Assembly (NCBI GenBank): GCA_022772305.1
Contig: JALFAQ010000061.1
Span: 30,600-94,599, forward strand
Direction of reading: 5' to 3'
Length of the DNA stretch: 64,000 nt
Source of the DNA: Corynebacterium glucuronolyticum
GTDB lineage: Bacteria > Actinomycetota > Actinomycetes > Mycobacteriales > Mycobacteriaceae
Shown: positions 59,928 through 64,000 of the stretch, one piece after another
Layout: every line of letters begins with the position of its first letter
Position numbering within the stretch: position 1 is the stretch's first letter
Position numbers and translations under genes: made by a program
Notes under the pieces: generated by a model
Database searches by the model: none
Seen by the model: the letters and a program-made list of their open reading frames with translations, nothing else
Told to the model about the DNA's origin: nothing

Positions 59928-60467
59928 ATGACTGATTTACACCCAGTAAAAAATGAAACCTTTGACACCGCAGCAGGTATCAACCTCGACCCGAAGGGCA
60001 TCACCCGCCAGGTAGACACCTACCGAGAGGAAGGCCCCGGCCTCTACATGGCCCGCGGCGCAGACCACAAGAGCTTCGGTTACCTGGAAAGCTGGCTCCT
60101 CCCCGAGCTGAATCTCCGCTTCAACATCTTCCACTACCGCCCGAGCGCAGGTATTCCTGACGGCTTCTACATCGACGTTGCGGACATCACCAACGAGGAC
60201 GGCGTGTGGCACACGCGCGACCTGTACGTCGACTTGTTCCTACACGATGGCAAGCCCGTCGAGGTGCTGGACATCGACGAGCTCGCAGCCGCTACCTCCG
60301 CCCACTACATCACGGCAGAGGAGGCAGAGCTCGCGATCGAAACCACACTGAGTGCAGTAGAAGGCATCACCCGCCACGGTGACGACCCGATGGCCTGGCT
60401 ATCCTCCCTCGGTGTCGATATCCAGTGGGCTGACAAGGATTCCATCGAGCTCACGCCGGCTCCGTAG
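59928..60467 (+). CDS. DUF402 family protein
   Basis: A 179-residue DUF402-domain protein (Rv1156-like). The signature is SWLLPELNLRFNIFHYRP (about 56-73), then FYIDVADITNEDGVWHTRDLYVDLFLH near 82-108, and the acidic D-x-D-E segment EVLDIDELAAA. Related DUF402 proteins have nucleotide diphosphatase activity using conserved Asp and Lys residues; activity is not shown for this type. It is 15 bases after the exported protein gene. Confidence 0.85.
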   Translation: MTDLHPVKNETFDTAAGINLDPKGITRQVDTYREEGPGLYMARGADHKSFGYLESWLLPELNLRFNIFHYRPSAGIPDGFYIDVADITNEDGVWHTRDLYVDLFLHDGKPVEVLDIDELAAATSAHYITAEEAELAIETTLSAVEGITRHGDDPMAWLSSLGVDIQWADKDSIELTPAP

Positions 60468-60487
60468 CAGCGTTTAAACGAGTCCAC

Positions 60488-60524
60488 GCGCGCACGATCA
60501 TTTTTCGTGCGCGCTACTTTTTTC
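60488..60524 (+). terminator. Rho-independent terminator after the DUF402 gene
   Basis: Perfect 10-bp stem GCGCGCACGA / TCGTGCGCGC (60488-60497, 60505-60514), then TACTTTTTTC. Confidence 0.93.
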
Positions 60525-60600
60525 TGCACCGTTGATAGACTTCTTAGAAGACACACTCCTGGAAAAGCCTTTCCATCCCCGACATGAAAGTGGTGAACCC

Positions 60601-61710
60601 ATGGCTGGTGGCCTTGCTGCCCTCCTCGACGATGTAGCGCTCATTGCACGAGCTGCAGCATCTAGTATCGACGACGTGGCCGTGGCAGCCGGTCGCACAT
60701 CCGTCAAGGCAGCCGGTGTTGTGGTGGACGATGCAGCCGTGACACCGCAGTACGTGCAGGGTGTCACGCCGGCGCGAGAGCTGCCCATCATTTGGCGTAT
60801 TGCCAAGGGGTCTCTCTTCAACAAGCTGGTGCTTATTTTGCCCTTCGCCCTGCTGCTCAGTTGGCTGGCACCGGCAGCGCTCACCCCCATCCTCATGTTG
60901 GGCGGCTGCTACCTCACCTATGAGGGCATGCACAAGGTCATCGCCAAGATCACCGGCACTGACGAACAGACCGACACCGTCCAGGTTCAGGGCCCCGGCG
61001 CGGAGGACGCGCTGGTGAAATCCGCCGTCACCACCGACCTCATCCTGTCAGCGGAGATCATGGTGATCTCCCTCGGTGAGCTGACCGACCAGCCGTTCTT
61101 CATGCGCCTGGCGGTCCTCGTCCTCGTGGCAATCGGTATCACTGTGCTCGTCTATGGCGCGGTCGCGCTGTTGGTGAAGATGGACGACCTCGGCATGTCG
61201 ATGGCGAAGTCCTCATCGGAATCCACGCAGTCTTTGGGGCGTGGGCTCGTCTCCGCGATGCCCAAGGTGCTGAACGTGATTGCGGTAGTGGGTACGGCCG
61301 CCATGCTGTGGGTCGGCGGACACCTCATCGTCAACGGCGCCGACACCCTGGGGTGGCACGCACCTGCCGAGTACATCCACCACCTGGCCGCTGGGGTCGG
61401 CGGTGGCTTCATCGGTTGGCTCGTCGATACGGCGTGCTCCATGGTCGTAGGCGCGATCGTCGGCACCATCGTGGTGATTATTATCAGCATCTTCCACGCC
61501 CTAACGGGTAAGGCCGACGAGGAGGAGCACGAGGGAGTGAAGTACTACCTCAACGAGGAGGAGCAGCGCCTGGTGGAGGCCTACCGGTCCAACCAGGACA
61601 ACAACCCGTACACGTACACCATCGCTGCTCCGGACATCGACAATTCCCCCGAGAGCAACGAAGAGGTGCGAGAAAAGCCCAGCAACGGGGCGTCGACAAG
61701 CAAAAACTAG
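60601..61710 (+). CDS. DUF808 membrane protein (YedI-like)
   Basis: A 369-residue inner membrane protein of the DUF808 family. The N-terminal signature is GGLAALLDDVALIARAAASS followed by DDVAVAAGRTSVKAAGVVVDD (about 3-43). Hydrophobic helices lie at about 80-110, 150-205 and 230-310, with TGKADEEEHEG after the last. The ATG at 60601 starts the conserved part; an ATG at 60532 would sit next to the terminator. The stop shares the CTAG tetranucleotide with the stop of zupT on the other strand. Function unknown. Confidence 0.85.
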   Translation: MAGGLAALLDDVALIARAAASSIDDVAVAAGRTSVKAAGVVVDDAAVTPQYVQGVTPARELPIIWRIAKGSLFNKLVLILPFALLLSWLAPAALTPILMLGGCYLTYEGMHKVIAKITGTDEQTDTVQVQGPGAEDALVKSAVTTDLILSAEIMVISLGELTDQPFFMRLAVLVLVAIGITVLVYGAVALLVKMDDLGMSMAKSSSESTQSLGRGLVSAMPKVLNVIAVVGTAAMLWVGGHLIVNGADTLGWHAPAEYIHHLAAGVGGGFIGWLVDTACSMVVGAIVGTIVVIIISIFHALTGKADEEEHEGVKYYLNEEEQRLVEAYRSNQDNNPYTYTIAAPDIDNSPESNEEVREKPSNGASTSKN

Positions 61711-62495
61711 AGGAAGAGAAGCAGGCTAAGCGCCATAACAGCCATGCCCACGATGACGCCGTAGACGGCGATGTGGTGCTTCCCCGTTGCAATGGCCGTG
61801 GGAAGAAGCTCGTCAAGAGAAATAAACACCATGATGCCGGCGATAGCCGCAAAACACAGGCCGAGCGTCGCCGGAGTGATAAACGGGTACAGCACGAGGA
61901 AGCCGATGAGAGCGCCCGCCGGCTCACTCAAACCGGAGATGAGCGCCCACGTAAACGCTTTGCGACGAGAACCCGTGGCCTGCCGAATGGGCGCGGCAAC
62001 GGCGATCCCCTCAGGAATATTGTGAATGCCGATAGCGACGGCAACGGGGATCGCGATCGTGGCATCTTCCAGCCCCGACAAAAATGTAGCGAACCCCTCC
62101 GGGAAGTTGTGGATTCCAATGGCGAGCGCCGTCATGACCCCCATGTGGAGCAACCGTTTACTGCTCGGCGTGCCGATCATTTCGGGCTCGTGCGGATTGA
62201 CCTCTTCCGGCACCAGCCGGTCGATCGCCGCGATGATCAACACGCCGAGGAAGAACGCCCCCACGGCTGCCCACACCCCGGTTTTTCCCCACGTCTCCTC
62301 CAGCTGGCTTATCCCCTCGGGCAGGATCTCCATGAAGGAAACGTACAGCATGACACCTGCGGAGAGGCCGAGTGCGCCGGCGAGAAACCGATCCCCCGGA
62401 TTGCCTTTGAGCACAGTGATCAGCCCGCCGATGCCGGTGGCAGCACCGGCAAACAGGGTGAGGGCGAAGGCCCCCAGGAAGGTCATCGCGCCCAT
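61707..62495 (-). CDS. zupT: Zinc transporter ZupT
   Basis: A 262-residue ZIP-family metal importer with eight predicted helices. The metal sites are in helices 4 and 5: ALAIGIHNFPEGFATF near 123 and AVAIGIHNIPEGIAVA near 152, the HNxPEG pair of ZupT/GufA. A third ZIP consensus is GLSEPAGALIGF near 188. ATG follows AAAGG by 7 bases. It probably takes up Zn2+ and perhaps Fe2+/Mn2+. No Zur box was recognised. Confidence 0.93.
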   Translation of the reverse strand: MGAMTFLGAFALTLFAGAATGIGGLITVLKGNPGDRFLAGALGLSAGVMLYVSFMEILPEGISQLEETWGKTGVWAAVGAFFLGVLIIAAIDRLVPEEVNPHEPEMIGTPSSKRLLHMGVMTALAIGIHNFPEGFATFLSGLEDATIAIPVAVAIGIHNIPEGIAVAAPIRQATGSRRKAFTWALISGLSEPAGALIGFLVLYPFITPATLGLCFAAIAGIMVFISLDELLPTAIATGKHHIAVYGVIVGMAVMALSLLLFL

Positions 62496-62588
62496 GGCAT
62501 ACCTTTCGTCGTCTCGTACAGGCGGTGCGCGCCGGGGTGTGACAAGCTACACGGGATCACACGGTGACCCCGCTGCTCAGTGGCGCTC

Positions 62589-63668
62589 CTACACGTTGAA
62601 TTTGAATTCGACGATGTCGCCATCGCGCATGATGTAGTCCTTGCCCTCTTGGCGCACCTTACCGTGGGCGCGGGCCTCAGCCATGGAGCCAGCCTCGATG
62701 AGCTTGTCGTAGGACACGATCTCGGCCTTGATGAAGCCACGCTCAAAATCGGAGTGGATGACACCGGCGGCCTGCGGGGCAGTCGAGCCCTGCTTGATGG
62801 TCCACGCGCGGGCTTCCTTCTCACCTGCGGTAAGGAAGGTCTGCAGGCCGAGGGTGGCAAAGCCCGCCTTGGCCAGGGTGCTCAGACCCGGCTCATTTTG
62901 CCCCACGGAGGCGAGCAGTTCGGCTGCTTCATCGGGCTCCAGCTCGAGGAGCTCGGTTTCCGTCTTGGCATCGAGGAACACCGCGTCCGCCGGGGCGACC
63001 AGCTCGCGCAGTTCTTTCTTCTTCGCCTCGTCGGTGAGCACAGCCTCATCGGAGTTGAACACGTAGAGGAACGGCTTTGCCGTCATGAGGTGGAGATCAT
63101 AAAGGAGGGAGAGGTCGATCTCGTCCTGCGTGCTAAACAGGGTGCGATCGTCCTCAAGGATGGCCTGAGCCTTCTTCGTTTCCTCCGCCTGCTCCTTGAT
63201 TTCCTTGCTTTTGCGTCCTTCCTTTTCCAGACGTGGCAAGGCCTTTTCAATGGTCTGCAGATCAGCGAGGATGAGCTCCGTCGCGATCGTGGCGATATCC
63301 GTCGCCGGATCGACGCGTCCATCGACGTGGATCACGTTCTCGTCGGAGAACGCGCGCACCACCTGACAGATCGCATCCGCCTCGCGAATATTGGAGAGGA
63401 AGGCGTTGCCCATACCCTCTCCCTCGGAGGCACCCTTCACGATGCCCGCAATATCCACGAAGGACACGGTGGCGGGCAGAATCCGCTCCGAGTGGAACAT
63501 CTCGGCGAGGACCTTGAGTCGCTCATCCGGAAGCTCAACCATGCCCTCGTTGGGGTTAATCGTGGCGAACGGGTAGTTCGCTGCGAGAACATCGTTGCGG
63601 GTCAGTGCATTAAAAAGGGTCGATTTGCCAACGTTGGGCAATCCGACAATTCCAAGTGTAAGGCTCAC
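62589..63668 (-). CDS. ychF: Redox/stress-linked ATPase-GTPase YchF
   Basis: A 359-residue OBG-family P-loop protein that uses ATP and binds the ribosome (Ola1/YchF). G1 GLPNVGKSTLFNAL near 8-21, G3 VDIAGIVKGAS near 70-80, G4 replaced by the YchF form YVFNSDE near 200, and a C-terminal TGS domain (ARAWTIKQGSTAPQAAGVIH near 300, EGKDYIMRDGDIVEFKFNV at the end). GTG start. The -10-like TAGGAT lies 8 bases before it. Confidence 0.95.
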   Translation of the reverse strand: MSLTLGIVGLPNVGKSTLFNALTRNDVLAANYPFATINPNEGMVELPDERLKVLAEMFHSERILPATVSFVDIAGIVKGASEGEGMGNAFLSNIREADAICQVVRAFSDENVIHVDGRVDPATDIATIATELILADLQTIEKALPRLEKEGRKSKEIKEQAEETKKAQAILEDDRTLFSTQDEIDLSLLYDLHLMTAKPFLYVFNSDEAVLTDEAKKKELRELVAPADAVFLDAKTETELLELEPDEAAELLASVGQNEPGLSTLAKAGFATLGLQTFLTAGEKEARAWTIKQGSTAPQAAGVIHSDFERGFIKAEIVSYDKLIEAGSMAEARAHGKVRQEGKDYIMRDGDIVEFKFNV

Positions 63669-63676
63669 AGCTCAAT

Positions 63677-63682
63677 ATCCTA
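63677..63682 (-). promoter_or_regulatory. -10 element of ychF
   Basis: TAGGAT on the minus strand, 8 bases before the GTG at 63668 with no ribosome site between. Confidence 0.45.
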
Positions 63683-63790
63683 GCAATGCGCCAGCGACGG
63701 ACTGTGGGGGCATGGCACGCCCAAACATCGAATTCTCACTTTTCGACGCTTCCCTGCGTCGCCTTGCAACAGGTTTGTCCGTAGCTATCG

Positions 63791-64000
63791 CTACTCTTCT
63801 TCATAAACGAAGGCAGAGCTCTCCCCGTTGTCACGGACGAAGGTGACCTCCAGCTCGCCAGGCTTGGCAAAGCGCAAAAGGTGGCGTGCGACAACCTCCT
63901 CGAACTGGCCTATGCGTTCTGCTGGCCCGTTGAGTACCAACACGAGCTGACCTTCGCCAGCGAACATGTCACATCGTACGCTGTCACTGGTATCCGCAAT
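63791..64000 (-). CDS. DUF2218 protein, 3' part only
   Basis: The minus strand is open from the window edge to the TAG at 63793-63791. The 69 visible residues (SVRCDMFAGEGQLVLVLNG, then FEEVVARHLLRFAK and ELEVTFVRDNG) match the C-terminal half of the DUF2218 domain, a small alpha/beta protein often found near iron-siderophore genes. The start is outside the window, so nothing can be said on regulation. The 3' end is followed by a gap of about 120 bases and then ychF. Confidence 0.7.
   Translation of the reverse strand: MADTSDSVRCDMFAGEGQLVLVLNGPAERIGQFEEVVARHLLRFAKPGELEVTFVRDNGESSAFVYEEE

Noticed and set aside
1..64000. CRISPR array, insertion sequence or prophage
   Set aside because: No regular repeats with spacers, no transposase or integrase motifs and no phage structural proteins were seen; the HNH protein is exported and isolated.

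Overview
The window comes from a Corynebacteriales chromosome, most likely a Corynebacterium of about 55-60 % GC. The diagnostic genes are an OdhA fusion (E2 acyltransferase plus 2-oxoglutarate dehydrogenase E1), mycothiol deacetylase MshB next to the lipoprotein LpqW, SigE with its zinc anti-sigma factor and TatB, actinobacterial GlgA/GlgC, DapC/DapD/DapE, a DUF3117 protein and a DivIVA-domain protein. From memory, the order from OdhA to the DUF402 gene (about 23-60 kb) follows the M. tuberculosis Rv1156-Rv1248c neighbourhood, with losses and insertions. No rRNA, tRNA, CRISPR array, insertion sequence or prophage was seen, so this is mostly core chromosome.

Layout. 0-3.3 kb: proline use, the 3' end of putA and putP. 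3.3-6.5 kb: an exported HNH nuclease-like protein, a small membrane protein and two overlapping HAD phosphatases. 6.5-7.8 kb: a yihY/brkB-type membrane gene broken by in-frame stops and a frameshift. 7.9-13.7 kb: a DEAD-box helicase, an amino-acid permease, a NUDIX hydrolase and an MFS exporter. 14-18.6 kb: Corynebacterium-type hypotheticals, a FhuF-type iron reductase and an AroE-like dehydrogenase. 18.9-27.1 kb: a fused double ABC exporter and odhA. 27.2-36.1 kb: a peptidase, Pth, CorA, a stress protein, an MgtE-N/CBS protein, a DUF1003 protein, Mrp and TatB. 36.1-38.5 kb: anti-sigma factor, sigE and a divergent O-methyltransferase. 38.7-43 kb: divergent glgC and glgA (ADP-glucose, glycogen or maltose-1-phosphate) and a GH32-like protein. 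43.1-46.8 kb: methyltransferase, DUF3117, DivIVA-domain and LOG proteins, dapE. 46.9-54.5 kb: diaminopimelate synthesis with a duplicated dapD-permease pair, then GtrA, dapC and fdxC. 54.6-60.5 kb: mshB-lpqW, typA, an exported protein and a DUF402 protein. 60.6-64 kb: DUF808, zupT, ychF and the 3' end of a DUF2218 gene.

The genes supply cell-wall precursors (meso-DAP), thiol redox buffering (mycothiol), envelope-stress sensing, the TCA branch point at 2-oxoglutarate, glycogen/trehalose carbon storage, and Mg, Zn and amino-acid transport. Several genes have a -10-like hexamer 6-8 bases before the start codon and no Shine-Dalgarno sequence, which suggests leaderless mRNAs.

I did not find a clearly new multi-gene system. 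The best leads are the tandem dapD-permease duplication with one altered DapD copy, the GH32-like protein without its catalytic aspartates, repeated operator-like sites before odhA and glgC, adjacent palindromes before the MFS exporter, and the multiply broken yihY gene.
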